DNA of 64,000 nucleotides, taken from the NCBI GenBank assembly GCA_028023455.1, contig JAQFVV010012495.1, positions 1,579,711-1,643,710 of the forward strand, read 5' to 3'. The stretch is from Epiperipatus broadwayi. Lineage: Eukaryota > Onychophora > Udeonychophora > Euonychophora > Peripatidae. The position numbers and the translations under genes were made by a program. Below the pieces are notes generated by a model. That model was not told where the DNA came from. It worked only from the letters and a program-made list of their open reading frames with translations, and did not search any database. This document shows, in pieces, positions 50,218 to 63,184 of this stretch (positions are counted from its first letter, which is position 1; the number at the start of each line of letters is the position of its first letter).

Positions 50218-50760
50218 CTATAATAATAAATAGATTCATAGTTCAATAAACTAATTTGTAAATTATTTCAAAAAAATAAAATAATTGTTTTTTACACAAA
50301 TTAAAATATACAGTCTCACTTTTCACAGGTATGTGTATGTGTTTTGAAAGGTTTTTTTTTTTTTAAATTTTAATGAAAAATATATAAAGGATATATTTTC
50401 ATTTTAATCCACATGTAATAGCAAGTCATATTGTAGTGCAATTTTTGTTAGATTAGGCATATCATACCATTGTCTGGGTAAAAAATGTTATTTCAAAAAA
50501 ATTAGAGTGCTTTAAATAATATGGGTAACAAGATTAAATGTCTACACAATCAAAACAAAGTTAATTATACAGAGAATAGTGATAGTAGATGAAAATCTGA
50601 TATAAAAATTAATGGTTGTTTTTATTAATGCATACATGAGGAAATTTTTCTAAATGAGAGATAACTTAAACATGTATATTGAAACTGTTAGATCTCTAAA
50701 TAGTGTTGATGTTCTTTTATTATTTTTTGATGACGAGTATCTCACTTGGTTAGAGGGTGG
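50218..50760. other. Intron start region of the minus-strand gene
   Basis: AT-rich with a poly-T run at 50351-50364. Probably within the intron between 56968 and 50218; no other feature. Confidence 0.4.
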
Positions 50761-50762
50761 TA

Positions 50763-50766
<4 letters not shown>

Positions 50767-50798
<32 letters not shown>
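50767..50798. repeat. (TA)n microsatellite
   Basis: About 16 TA units next to a palindromic MITE, which probably inserted in it. Confidence 0.95.
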
Positions 50799-50802
<4 letters not shown>

Positions 50803-51033
50803 TTCAAAACAATACAATAATTAATACAGTAACAATATTTTAAACAAATATATACCAATTTAATAGAAGTACTTTCAACTATCTATGTAGTCGTTGTCAA
50901 CTAGACTCAAATTGTATTAGAAAAAACCGTTACAAATGTAAACAAAAGCAATACGTCATACATCAATTTTCCCACAATTCATTAATTTTTATATTGTTAC
51001 TGTATTAATTATTGTATTGTTTTGAATAATTAT
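50796..51033. mobile_element. 240-bp palindromic MITE with 43-bp perfect inverted repeats
   Basis: 'ataattattcaaaacaatac' at the left end and its reverse complement at the right belong to perfect 43-bp arms (50796-50838 and 50991-51033). The element sits in TA repeats. The interior holds a family F hammerhead-like motif on the minus strand. Confidence 0.85.
50864..50905 (-). ncRNA. Hammerhead-like motif, family F, inside a MITE
   Basis: Minus strand: TCTAG, TTGACAA, CGACTACATAGATAGTT, GAA, AGTACT, T, CTA. Arrangement and AGTACT palindrome match the copies at 23334, 23505 and 31496, and the short stem I has TAG against CTA. Core is imperfect and stem II weak. Confidence 0.4.
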
Positions 51034-54000
51034 ATATATTTTATTATAATTGGAATACAGACATTGATTAATAATTTATATATATATATTGTAACCAAAA
51101 GATTCACCTGAACCGTAACAGACAAAATTAATTATATAACATAAGACTGTCATAATATAATCTGGTCACAGCCAGGGTATACCACAGAGACCCATCACAA
51201 CATTACATGAAGGTATATTAAATTATCCCAAAATAAATTATCTATTTTCACTAATGATTATCTTAAAACTACATTTCAAGACCTTAAATTGCGATTTTAT
51301 TTACATGAGACTTTATGGATGCCCATGAACAAGATGGTATGATCTATAAAACTACTAAAGATTACTTTTTCAGAATTAAATATATGATCCATCACATCAA
51401 TATTAACTATCACATGGTGAATACAGGACATTTAACAGTACAGTACTAATTATAATCAGCATCATAACATGATTGGTCACAGCTCAGATAGACTCAGGAT
51501 TTTAATATAGCAATGTTATGGAGGGTATTTACTTTGCAATAAAAAGTAAACAACATAAACTGTAGATTCTTTCATCATTAATTTAAATTGTCAAATCACA
51601 TCAATAGTAATGAGACTCTTATTGTTATACGTAAAGCATAGATTATAATATTAAAAAATAAGTTCAATTATAATGTTGGCTACCAAATCTATTTATTAAT
51701 TTTGGTCCCAATATCACAAACATCAATAAAAGCAAAAAGTTCTGTATTATATTCTACAATTTACAAAGCAAAGCTAAAGTGATGACGGAAGTAAATGGAA
51801 TTTTAATGTACCCTATACATCACTAATTACCCAAAAACAAAAGCAGTAAAATATTCTCTTAGAACTTCAGTAAACTTGTATAGATCATCAGTGACAATAT
51901 GTGCTCTAATATATGACCTATTTAATATAATGGATTTTCTAGTTTTATGTGTGACAAATAGCAATGATATAGTTAGGTTAAATTATAAAATTAACATTTA
52001 TTTACAACTCAATCAATACCAATAAATAATTGATTAATACAATGATCAAAAAAATAAATAAATAAACAAAAAAATTACCATCACGTACTAGTTTTATACA
52101 TGAATAATGTACAAGGGTTCCAAAACAAATACGAGACTTTCTTACCAATGGACTCAATCTCAGCCCTTGTAGGAGATAGGATGGATTCAAACACCTAGTC
52201 AATCACATCTCCAATATGCCAATAACAGAACCAATGCACCTATGCCTCAAATTTATAATAATAATAAAGATTGGTATTAATAAACATGCAAAAGTCGATC
52301 ATGTGGAGATAATGAATCAAAGAGAAGACTTGATTTTCAACTCAGCTTGAAATATTATATAAATTGACCTGTAATAATTATGAAAATAATTTATCAAATG
52401 TCTCCTTTATAGTTGATAGCTGAGCATGTGGGATCAATCTAAAAATGAGATAAGAATGTCAGCATCATAATGCATGGAGACTCTGCTCAAATGTACATTT
52501 ATACAACAAATAGCAATGGCATTCTTGTGGATGTATTCATCCATGCAAAGGAATAACAAAGCATTAAATGCCCTGTGAGTTTTCTGATCAGCATCAGAAC
52601 AACAAGAAATATTTTGGAATGTTCCATGGATTAACCACCAGCACAGAAACAAATATAAAAAATATAATAAAATGGCAAGAGATCATTCTAAGAATTAGAC
52701 CACCAACACAGAATAATGCCATATAACTTTATACAAGAGTGCATACATTTCTTTCCCAAATAAAAGAGACATAAGATCATTCTCATCAACAAAACTGCTA
52801 GATTATGAGATATATACAGTCCTATAGGCATAAAATGATGTAAATACTTTAGTATAAGAAATAACTCAGGTAATGATCATCTGTTCTAGAACATAGGTGA
52901 AATAATAATATCTAGTGAACATAATATGAACAGAGGTGCAAAACCCTGGAAAGACATACAGGATTAAGTCATATGGTGTTGAGACACGTTATAGATTTAT
53001 TAAATAATCGTTAGACCTTTATGCAAATGCTGTTCTCTAATAATTGGCACTTTTCAATCCCTATATTATATGTTCACTCTAATTAATTTAAATCAATAAA
53101 TAATTATTTTAAACCCAATAGAGTATCTGCTGTGAACTTCATACTCATATAAGATAATATGAAATACAGATTAAACTAAAATTACATACTTATTTAAATA
53201 ACTGCACTAAGTTAAAATACATAACACTTCAAATATATTAAATATTCACCAATAAAATCATTAACACATTTTCTTAATATTCAATATACAACATATAAAT
53301 TAAATAGTTTTTTATTATAACATATAGAATTACATGGGTTTGATTATATTCCTCTTTGTTCATACCATCATGAATATTCCATAATTAATAGATTCACATG
53401 TAGACTCTGATTATTTGAAATATTTATAAATGATAGAACATGTACAATAGTGTAACATGTGAAAATGTATCATTCCATCTAAATAATCTCCTTATGAATG
53501 TTTAAGGCTGACTTTTTTTAAAACGCTGCCTCACAAACATAGAGCATCTTTTCACATTAACCAATTTCATTATTTACAATTAGAGTATCCGTCAAAACCT
53601 TAATAAACCTCATTACTTCCATTTAGGCATAACTCCAAAGTTAACATGTTTCAGTACTTTTAATTTATCAAGTAAGTGTTGAACACTAAGAATAATTGTG
53701 CAAGCAGATAATTATCCCACGATTAAGCCAATAAACATTAACCCCATGATTACTATAATGATGATAAAATAACTGTCTAATTAGTTGTTATTTTCTTCCA
53801 ACAACTATATTATTTTTTTAACAATGAGATCATAACTCACATAGCAGGAATATTATCTCTAACATAGGTCCAAAGTGGGATATAACCAAATCTTATCATT
53901 AAGATACTTTAAAATTGTTATAGTGCACCACACGTATATTGTATAATTATATAATATAAAGTCATAGGAGTAAAATATATCCAAAGTTAATATAGTCTGT

Positions 54001-54896
54001 AAGCAATAAAATATATTTCAAGGTAGACAGACCTTTAAAATTGTTATTTCCATTGTCATAGTTGATAAAAACCATTATATTTCAGTTCAGACAATTTGAA
54101 AGATAATCAGCCGTTAGACTCTCGACTAGCGAACTTGAACAGACTTGTTTAAATTTAGTTACTCAAATTTTCATTAACACATAATAACATCACAAATTTG
54201 AATTATATAAGAAAATTTTTAGTTTAATTTCTTTATTTGTCCTTAATTTTAAAAAATAACTTTCATATTCATTACATGTTTAACAGCAGAGATTTTTACA
54301 TACTTGTTGTTTCTGCCTCATTAATAAACATCTCTGAATCTTCTTTTTTCCTCTTATACAATTACATTTCTTCTCATTTACATATTTTTGTTAAAAATGA
54401 AAGAAGAAAAAAATGTGTTTGTTGTATTCTATTGACCAATTCAAGATAAATTAAACAAATCATTTTAATTAAACTAAAGTCACTCATTAATCATTAGTTA
54501 AAGAAAAAAACAACTAATATTATTAGTAGTATTTATATCTTACTAAATTTGATATAACATATTGTTGGTTTTGCAGGTTAAACACAGCTTGTCCAATTCA
54601 GTGATTGGAAAAAAAACAAAACCAACAAAAAATAAGCAAAAAAGTTAAAATTACATAATCTCATCATTGAATCAATTGAATACAAGTATCAAGTATATAC
54701 AAAGTGCTAACTATGGAAATTAAGTCACCTAGAAGAAGATAGAGAAATTTCAAATCAGTTCCACCAAGCTATATATTTTGTACCTAAATATAAGGTTACA
54801 GTTTATATATATATATATATCGTGCCAGTCAAAACATGTTTATCCATCTAACATGAGCTGGAACTCACAAAATGTACTTCAAACCCATTCAAGCCC
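51034..54896. other. No gene seen; intronic
   Basis: Long AT-rich stretch inside the proposed intron. Short open stretches at 52002-52202, 52434-52652 and 54237-54449 lack domains or good splice sites. A (TA)n run occurs at about 54811-54823. No repeat family recognised. Confidence 0.4.
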
Positions 54897-54975
54897 AAGA
54901 TTTAGGTCAGGGATCAGCCTGGATTCGAACCCACTCTTTATGCCCCAGATCTAACACCTAATGAATAACATAATA
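54897..54975 (-). mobile_element. Possible tRNA-headed SINE fragment
   Basis: Minus strand has A-box-like TTAGGTGTTAGATC and B-box GGGTTCGAATCCAGGC about 20 bp further. The following body (toward 54830) is not similar to the other SINEs here. It could be a tRNA-derived head of another family. Confidence 0.4.
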
Positions 54976-55846
54976 GTGATGACACATGAGAATTAATCTT
55001 AATCCGGCTGACTAGCAAAGCTGGGCAACACAATGAGACATCTATTAACTATGACTATATTAACATATACATAAGCATGGCTGTAATATGTGGAAATGGA
55101 GGGAAAAAGAATTCAAACTACTCAAATAAGTTAGACAATAAAATATAGTTTATTATAATGAAAATTATTTATACACATTTATAAATTAAGTACATTAGTA
55201 TGTGCATGAATGAGCAAGCAGTAGATGATTACATAGTGTCATTCGCATTATTATTTCTCATATGCTCTTTATTAGCTAAATGATATATTATAAATAAACA
55301 CACATCTTTGGTGGGTCCGATACTAAAATGCCAATCGAATATAGAAAGAATTACCTAATACTGCCATTAACGCTTTGATTTACAGTTCTGAAACGTGGTG
55401 ACTAACATATGATTTAGGGGAGCATTCTGAAATTCATTATACATATGATATAAATTATTTTCATGCCAATGAGGTCGTAAAAATAAACAAAAGACAGTTA
55501 AAAGATTATATTTGAACTATGACAAAAATATTTATTGAAAAATTATTTAAACAATAGTAAGACGAACACTTTATTTTTCCCAAGGCATATAGATACTCTT
55601 AAATATAGATATATAAATTACAAAGGTAGGATTGTATATGATTGAAATAAACTTAATTAATAAAATAGAAGTAATTGGCATTTATATATATCTTTTAAGC
55701 AAAGCTTAATTTTAATATTAGAGCATTAAAATTGGGCCATGAAGCAAAAGAGATAATAATAATACGAAGAAGTTTGCGGTGCTGACATAATAGCCTAAAA
55801 TAACTAAGTGGAAAAGGTCATGCTTCTGGATGAAAAATGAAATGCA
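54976..55846. other. No gene seen
   Basis: AT-rich, intronic, nothing recognised. Confidence 0.45.
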
Positions 55847-56035
55847 TGGGCATAGCGTGTGCCAAACTTAGGGTCACTGCCAGAGGCCTTTTTATACGAA
55901 GAAATGGATGGGCATAGCATGTGCCAGACTTAGGGGTCACCGCCAGTGGCCTTTTTATATGAAAAAGAATATGCATAGCATGTGCTAGGGGTCACTGCCA
56001 GAGGCATTTTTATACAAAGACTTGAGAAGAAATCT
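55847..56035. repeat. Tandem repeat, three ~64-bp units
   Basis: Units share 'gggcatagcatgtgcc', 'ttaggggtcac' and 'gccagaggcctttttatac'; starts at about 55848, 55911 and 55972. The third unit has a short internal deletion. Confidence 0.9.
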
Positions 56036-56968
56036 ATGGGTTCTAACTTGTCATAACCCCCAGATTAAGAAGCACATATATATAGAACACGAAGATCGGC
56101 CAAATGTCAGAAATGCAGTAATGATACATGTCTCTAACAACATTGAATAAATTTTACTGCTTTAAAATAAATGACCCTTGTTTGAATATTATAATACGCC
56201 ATGCAATTATAATATATATATATAGAGAGAGAATATTTCATTTAATAAAATATACATTAAGATTTTACCTAGTAAAAGAAACATTAAGATTTTCCCCTAT
56301 CCCTTTTTCTGTTGTTTAAAATAAAACAATCCCATCTTCATTGATTTTATAATAACTGAAACATTTAAATACAAGATTTGAAATTTTAAGAGTATGAAAA
56401 ATGAAGTAAGATTAGCAGTTATATAGAAAACACATTATAAGTCACCCTTTCAGAATTTAATAAACAATTGTAAAATAAATGTTTCAGAGCGTTAATTAGC
56501 TTGAGTTCTGTATTTTCACTGGGTAGAAAATACAGAGTTAAACAAATATATATATTTTATATTAGAACATAAATAAAATGTTGGCACGTAAAACAATCTG
56601 GTGAGTGTATTAATTAATTAATAATGCATTGTTAAATGGACATTAAAACCTTAATTCATGTAGGTTTACTTAAAAGGAAGAAAAGATTTTAGAAATTAAA
56701 CTCGTAAGATTGTTTGAAAATGGCATAATAATAAAAGCATATATATAAAATCAAGTAATAAATAACTATAAATAAATGACCACACCAAAGTTAAGGAAGG
56801 TTAAAAGCATATGAGATAGGATTAGATATAAAGAAATCATTTGAGAGCAAAATTACATTCACAAATATATATATATATAAAAAAGGCAAAGTTAAAGAAT
56901 ACATGAGAAGAGATCTTGATAGATTATTTAGACTAAATTGACTATTAGGTGGCAGCTTGGAAACTTAC
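56036..56968. other. Intron 5' part of the minus-strand gene
   Basis: AT-rich. Several (TA)n microsatellites, a GAGAGA stretch near 56224, no coding frame. Confidence 0.4.
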
Positions 56969-57059
56969 CTTGCAATTTTAAAGAGTCCATTTTAAAGTAT
57001 GGCATGTGCACGGTGATTGAAATGCAAGTACTTAGGTGGCAGGAAACTTCTATTAGCAT
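56969..57059 (-). CDS. Probable first coding exon of the minus-strand gene
   Basis: Ends in a consensus 5' splice site, GCAAG/GTAAGTTT (last exon base 56969). The frame before it is open back to a TGA near 57090 and offers three in-frame ATGs: 57059 (MLIEV), 57005 (MPYFK) and 56990 (MDSLKLQ). The last has the best context (AAAATGG). The exon ends with one base of a split codon and the exon at 50217 begins with two, so joining gives CAA-GAA-GGC without a stop and the protein reads MDSLKLQ then EGSNVKN. The intron would be 6751 bp. Other exons between are possible. No transcript data exist here. Confidence 0.5.
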
Positions 57060-57855
57060 TCTAAAGTTCTTGTTAGACCTTTCTTCATTTCATGGCAGCA
57101 GGATATTATGGTAGCAGCAGATGATGACCCATAGGGTCAAGAAGAGTGGTGGATTTACTGCTACATCATTTGTAAGTTTCAAGCAAAATGAAATATGTTT
57201 ATAATACCTCTCTCTAAAAGTAGCTAATCTAATCTGTTCTCCAAAATTCAGTCATTTTATATTTTTCTTTTATCAGTTGTTTTTGAAAGATGCAATTGTT
57301 AGATAAAGTCCAAAATAAATTCAAATCTATTTCCAGATTAGAAATAGACTTGACAACATGTTTTCAACACAAGAAAATCTTTAATCTACTTAATCCCATT
57401 TATTTTAAGTAAAACTTTAATTAAAAAATACCTCCCTTTAATTATTGTTGGACAATTAACAACAGTCACATCTTCCATATTGGATTTTATAAAAAATATA
57501 TAGTTTAATAGAAAAACAAGCAATTTAAAAAGAAAAAGCTAAAAATGACATATAATAAATATTTAAAAACATCAATATTTTGTTAGTAAGTTTTGCTCCT
57601 ATGTATATATTTGAGCCGCATCTATAATACTTTAATAACAAAACTAATAATTAATAAAAAGAATGAATAATAATTTTAAAACATGTTATTGAAACATTAA
57701 ATTTTATAATTTAGGCGTGTATCTCAAATATATACATGAAATATATATACACGACAAAAGGAACGGGATGGGAAATAGGGATTTAAACACAGGTTAGTCG
57801 GTAGAAACATGAAGCACAATCTTAAGCTAAGATTGACTGCTTTAATATATATATA
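57060..57855. other. Upstream region of the minus-strand gene
   Basis: Possible 5' UTR and promoter side of the first exon; no promoter motif can be supported. An alternative small exon starting at ATG 57478 (MEDVTVVNCP) and ending GGGAG/GTATTT at 57432 exists, but its phase does not fit the terminal exon. Confidence 0.3.
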
Positions 57856-60053
57856 TTATAACGATCCGGAGAATGAGCTTAACGTAATCTGCACTACAGG
57901 GTGCCATCTAGGCATTTGAACCTAGAAAAATTTATAGATTAGGCAGATATGTAAGTTAAAAAAAAAAAAAAAAATTTTATATATTTTGATTCCGGTCGTT
58001 ATCCCTTTGTCACTAGCTCATTGGACTAACAGAGATTTACATTTATGATAAATTCTTATCTAAGAATATATAAAAAAGAATAAAATAAGCCACTACCAGT
58101 AATTATACACACAAACATTTATTTATGCACATATATAAATAAAATTTAACATTATTATATTAGTATGTTTACTTTAACATTTAACATTATTTTTAACTTT
58201 TATTTTTAGATTTTAATTTACATTTTAATTTTTATGCTATTATAAGTTCGCACAGATGGATTTATAAAAGTTTGTTTTATAATGTTGAGTATAGATCGGT
58301 TACATAGATTACACGGACAAAAACATTTCAAAATAAACATAAACGATCAAAATACAAAATCATTGATACCGTCAATTGCATAGGGAATACAAGAAACCTA
58401 CTGGTATTCATCATAAGATACCACAGTGACACCAATAACTTAAAAGACATCTGAATAAATACATTTTAGATACTCACCGTAAGGTAACATTATTTACCGA
58501 ATGTCTATATATTTTGATCAAATATGAAAACAAAAACATAATATAACCGATAACGAATCCATGCAACTTCCATACCCAACTTAAATTTAATGCATTTTTA
58601 TTTAGAGTGTCGAATATGAATAGACTACATAGATTTGCATTTGAAATAAAATATTCTATCCTTATTTAACCTTAGGCCAAAAGTTTGCAGTCAAACTAAC
58701 GTCAATTCATCTGATATATCGATGCATTCAATGTAATACGAAATACAGCAGCACAAAAGGTTAAGAGAAATTGCCTCTTGTCAGATAGGAATACTACATC
58801 TATCTGACAAGAAGAGCAATAAAAAATAACTCTATAGGAAAGGACTGTGGTCATTTTGCTGACTTACGAATCGCATTCCATAGGCCAAGAAGGAAGGGTG
58901 CGGCATATAAAGCGATTCTTCCCATAGTGAACAAAATACTACATCTACTAATTACACCAATATATCCAATCCATTGACCCAATTCAACTACGAAACAAAT
59001 AACCTAAGATTACCCTCCCCTAATATAACTTTACAAATCTATATAGCCATTCACACCCGACTTAAGTTTAACATTTATATAATTTAATTTATCGCAAAAC
59101 AAAAATCATAAATAAAACTTAAAGAACAAAAAAAAATTAAATGGAAATGATTTTACAAAAAGGAAATACATCAAATAAAATTATAACTACTTAATAAATA
59201 ATTTAGTTTGGTCAGATAGGAATCTGTTTCTATTTTTTTTTAAATATGGAGAAGGTTTATATTTTAAAGTTCTTAATGTTTTCAAATGTTCATTAACTAT
59301 ATATTTTTTACTGTTTTGAAAAATGTCCATAATCTCTGATGTTTTTGTAATGGAAGGTGTTAATTCCCACAAAGTCATAAGGAGATTGGTGTGCAATTAA
59401 CCATTGGTCCTTTATGGTTGATGGTATTCTTCCGGGCCTTGATGTCCTGTGGTCTGCAATATTGAAAAACGATGTTTCATTTTTTTTGAACAACTGAAGG
59501 AATTGAAAGTACATCTTTCAATCCCTTCTCCTCCAACTTAACACATATCTGTCATCTTGTAATAACTAACTAATAATTTCCAAACTTTTTCTTTTATATT
59601 AATTTTAAGGATTCAATGGACATTACATCAGCGTTGATGATGATCCTTCTGTTGAGGTCTGATTTCCCAATGGCTTTCTCTCATTTGCCATTAGTTTCAA
59701 TTGTTTTCTTATCTGACCATTGCTTATACATTTAAATGCCCAAAAGCTAGTTCACTTTGACTAATTAAAATAATCATTTCCATTTCTGATTAATTAATGT
59801 GTTTTCCAAACTTAAAGATATATTTTTATCTCTAAATCTTTTTGTTAAAAGATTTAGTTTTTCTATTTTTAATAAAGTTTTATTTTAATAATTTTTTTTT
59901 ATCTGTGCGATTTTATATATATACGAGTTTAAGATGATTTTTTAATTTTCAATTTTTAATTCTTAAAAAAGAAGTTTTTATTTGCGAACTTTTATTTTTT
60001 TCATGTTTACTAGTAAAAAAAAACCACTGTAACATTGTCTGTGCCCGTTACAT
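57856..60053. mobile_element. Element A copy 2 (2.2-kb DNA element)
   Basis: Begins TTATAACGATCC and ends CCCGTTACAT, matching the termini fixed by copy 1. About 95% similar by eye to copy 3 and clearly but less similar to copy 1. A conserved minus-strand stretch (HRTSRPGRIPSTIKDQ, about 59400-59460) is open in copies 2 and 3, but its differences do not look like selection on a protein. No transposase recognised. Confidence 0.8.
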
Positions 60054-60768
60054 ATCAGTAAACTTGCTTTAAAAAAAATAAACAAAAAAAAATATTTTAC
60101 TTAGGGTTAGTAATTACAGTACATGATTAATGAAAACATTTACAAAAACATTCGGTTAGTATAAAGACTACATACAAAAAAAATGTTTGCTACCATTTTC
60201 CTAAGGACCATTCATGTTTACATCTCCTCCCCACAAGAGTTCTATTTTTTATACATTTTATTTTTACACACGGCATGAAAAGCAAGTTATTTAAATTATT
60301 TATTTAAGAAGATTGCACTAAGGTAAATATGTTTTAAGAAATAATGGGTTTAAACGTGTATATTTGCAGCACAATTATAAATACCACCAACTTATTTATG
60401 ACTGACTGAAATGCTTACATAGGATTACACTGAAGTAAATTCCCAACAGTACTCATCGTAAGGTACTACATTTACGATCATAAACTTACATGGCTGTGCG
60501 CGCCTATATACATTAAAGCATAATATATATTAAGAAACAAAAAAACATTTTAATTGCAACCTTCTGACTTTCTTTTTAACAAACTACAATTTAAAATTAT
60601 TAATACTTTCTCATGTTTAATATATGTGCAATTTCTTTCTGGCAGCGCTTTTATAAGATTTAAAGTATACGACTTTATGTAAACAGATAAAAATATCTCA
60701 CTTTGACAAAAGAAATTTACTCAGGGTATACATGGTTTATTAAATATCGGCCCCAGTTGGGAGACCAA
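60054..60768. other. Spacer between element A copies; partial element A similarity
   Basis: AT-rich. 60420-60480 ('cagtactcatcgtaaggtac') resembles the 'actcaccgtaaggta' part of element A, suggesting another older fragment. No gene. Confidence 0.45.
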
Positions 60769-62980
60769 TTATAACAATCCAGAAGAAAAGACTTAACATA
60801 ATCTGCACTACAGAGTGCCATCTAGGCATTTGAACCTAAAAAAATTTATAGAGTAGGCAGATACATAAGTTAAAAAAAAATTTTTTTTATATATATATTT
60901 TGATATCCGATCATTAGCCCATTGTTACTAGCTCATTGGAATAACAAAGATTTACATTTATAATAAATTCTTATCTAAGAATATATAAAAAAGAATAAAA
61001 TAAGCCACTGCCAGTAATTATACACACAAACATTTATTTACGCACATATATAAATAAAATTTAACATTATTATTTTAGTATGTTTACTTTAACATTTAAC
61101 ATTATTTTTAACTTTTATTTTTAGATTTTAATTTACATTTTAATTTTTATCTTATTATAAGTTTGCACAGATGGATTTATAAAAGTTTGTTTTATAATGT
61201 TGAGTATAGATCGGTTACATAGATTACACGGTCAAAAACATTTCAAAATAAACATAAATGATCAAAATACAAAATCATTGATACCGTCAATTGCATAGAG
61301 AATACAAGAAACCTACTGGTATTCATCATAAGATACCGCAGTGACACCAATAACTTAAAAGACATCTGAATAAATACATTTTAGATACTCACCATAAGGT
61401 AACATTATTTACCGAATGTCTATATATTTTGATCAAATATGAAAACAAAAACATAATTAACCAATAATGAATCCATGCAACTTTTATACCCAACTTAAAT
61501 TTAATGCATTTTTATTTAGAGTGTCGAGTATGAATAGACTACATAGATTTGCATTTGAAAGAAAATATTCTATCCTTATTTAACCTTAGGCCAAAAGTTT
61601 GCAGTCAAACTAACGTCAATTCATCTGATATATCAATGCATTCAATGTAATACGAAATACGGCAGCACAAAAGGTTAAGAGAAGAAATTGCCTCTCATCA
61701 GATAGGAATACTACATCTATCTGACAAGAAGAGCAATAAAAAAAACCTCCATAGGAAAGAACTGCGGTCATTTTTCCGACTTACGAATCGCATTCCATAG
61801 GCCAAAAAGGAAGTGTGTGGCGTATAAAGCGATTCTGCCCATAGTGAACCTCATACTACATCTACTAATTACACCAATATATCCATTCAATTGACCCAAT
61901 TCAACTACAAAACAAATAACCTAAGATTACCCTCCCCTAATATAACTTTACAAATCTATATAGCCATTCACTCCCGACTTAAGTTTAACATTTATATAAT
62001 TTAATTTATCGCAAAACAAAAATCATAAATAAAACTTAAAGAACAAAAAAAAAAATTAAATGGAAATGATTTTACAAAAAGGAAATACATCAAATAAAAT
62101 TATAACTAATTAATAAATAATTTAGTTTGGTCAGATAGGAATCTATTTCTATTTTTTTTTAAATATGGAGAAAGTTTATATTTTTAAAGTTCTTAATGTT
62201 TTCAAATGTTCATTAACTATATATTTCTTACTGTTTTGAAAAATGTCCATAGTCTCTGATTTTTTTGTAATGGAAGGTGTTAATTCCCATGAAGTCATAA
62301 GGAGATCGGTGTGCAGATAACTGTTGGTCCTTTATGGTTGATCGTATTCTTCTGGGCCTTGATGTCCTGTGGTCCGCAATATTGGAAAACGATGTTTCAT
62401 TTTTTTTGAACAACTGAAGGAATTGAAAGTGCGTCTTTTAATCCCTTCTCCTCCAACCCTTTCCAACTTAACACATATCTGTCATCTTGTAATAACTAAC
62501 TAATAATTTCCAAACTTTTCCTTTTATATTAATTTTAAGGATTCAATGGACATTACATCAGCGTTGATGATGATCCTTCCATTGAGGTCCGATTTCCCAA
62601 TGGATTTCTCTCATTTGCTATTAGTTTCTATTGTTTTCCTATCTGACCATTGCTTATACATTTAAATGCCCAAAGGCTAATTCACTTTGACTAATTAAAA
62701 TAATCATTTCCATTTCTGATTAATTAATGTGTTTTCCAAACTTAAAGATATATTTTTATCTCTAAATCTTTTTGTTGAAAAATTTAGTTTTCCTATTTTT
62801 AATAAAGTTTTATTTTAATAATTTTTTTTTTATCTGTGCAATTTTATATATATATGAGTTTAAAATGATTTTTTAATTTTCAATTTTTAATTCTTAAAAA
62901 AGTTTTTATTTGCGAACTTTTATTTTTTTCATGTTTACTAATAAAAAAAAACAATGTAACGTCGTCTGTTCCCGTTACAA
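60769..62980. mobile_element. Element A copy 3 (2.2-kb DNA element)
   Basis: Begins TTATAACAATCC and ends CCCGTTACAA. Same orientation as copy 2 and nearly collinear with it, differing by point changes and small indels. There is no clear target duplication at this site, so the pair may have arisen by segmental duplication and not by two insertions. Confidence 0.8.
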
Positions 62981-63184
62981 TACATATATATATATATAAT
63001 AGAAAACCATAAAACAATACACAATACAATACTAGATAAAAATCCAAATTTTACCAAAATTCTTACACAACCATGGCTTCATCTACTAACAAATAGGCCT
63101 TCTCAAGTCAAAATCAAACTAAAGAAATAACATATATATACAAACAAACAAACCTTCCCATAATTCATTTCAAAAACAATTTCC
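62981..63184. other. No gene seen; (TA)n
   Basis: Short (TA)n at about 62984-62998, then AT-rich sequence. Confidence 0.5.

Noticed and set aside
57432-57478. Alternative first exon MEDVTVVNCP ending at a GTATTT donor
   Set aside because: The phase leaves two bases, while the terminal exon needs one. A direct join gives a stop soon after, so it cannot be the immediate upstream exon.
59187-59514. Protein-coding gene inside element A (minus strand, also at 62228-62413)
   Set aside because: Open in two very similar copies only, with amino-acid-changing differences, no domain, and absent from copy 1.
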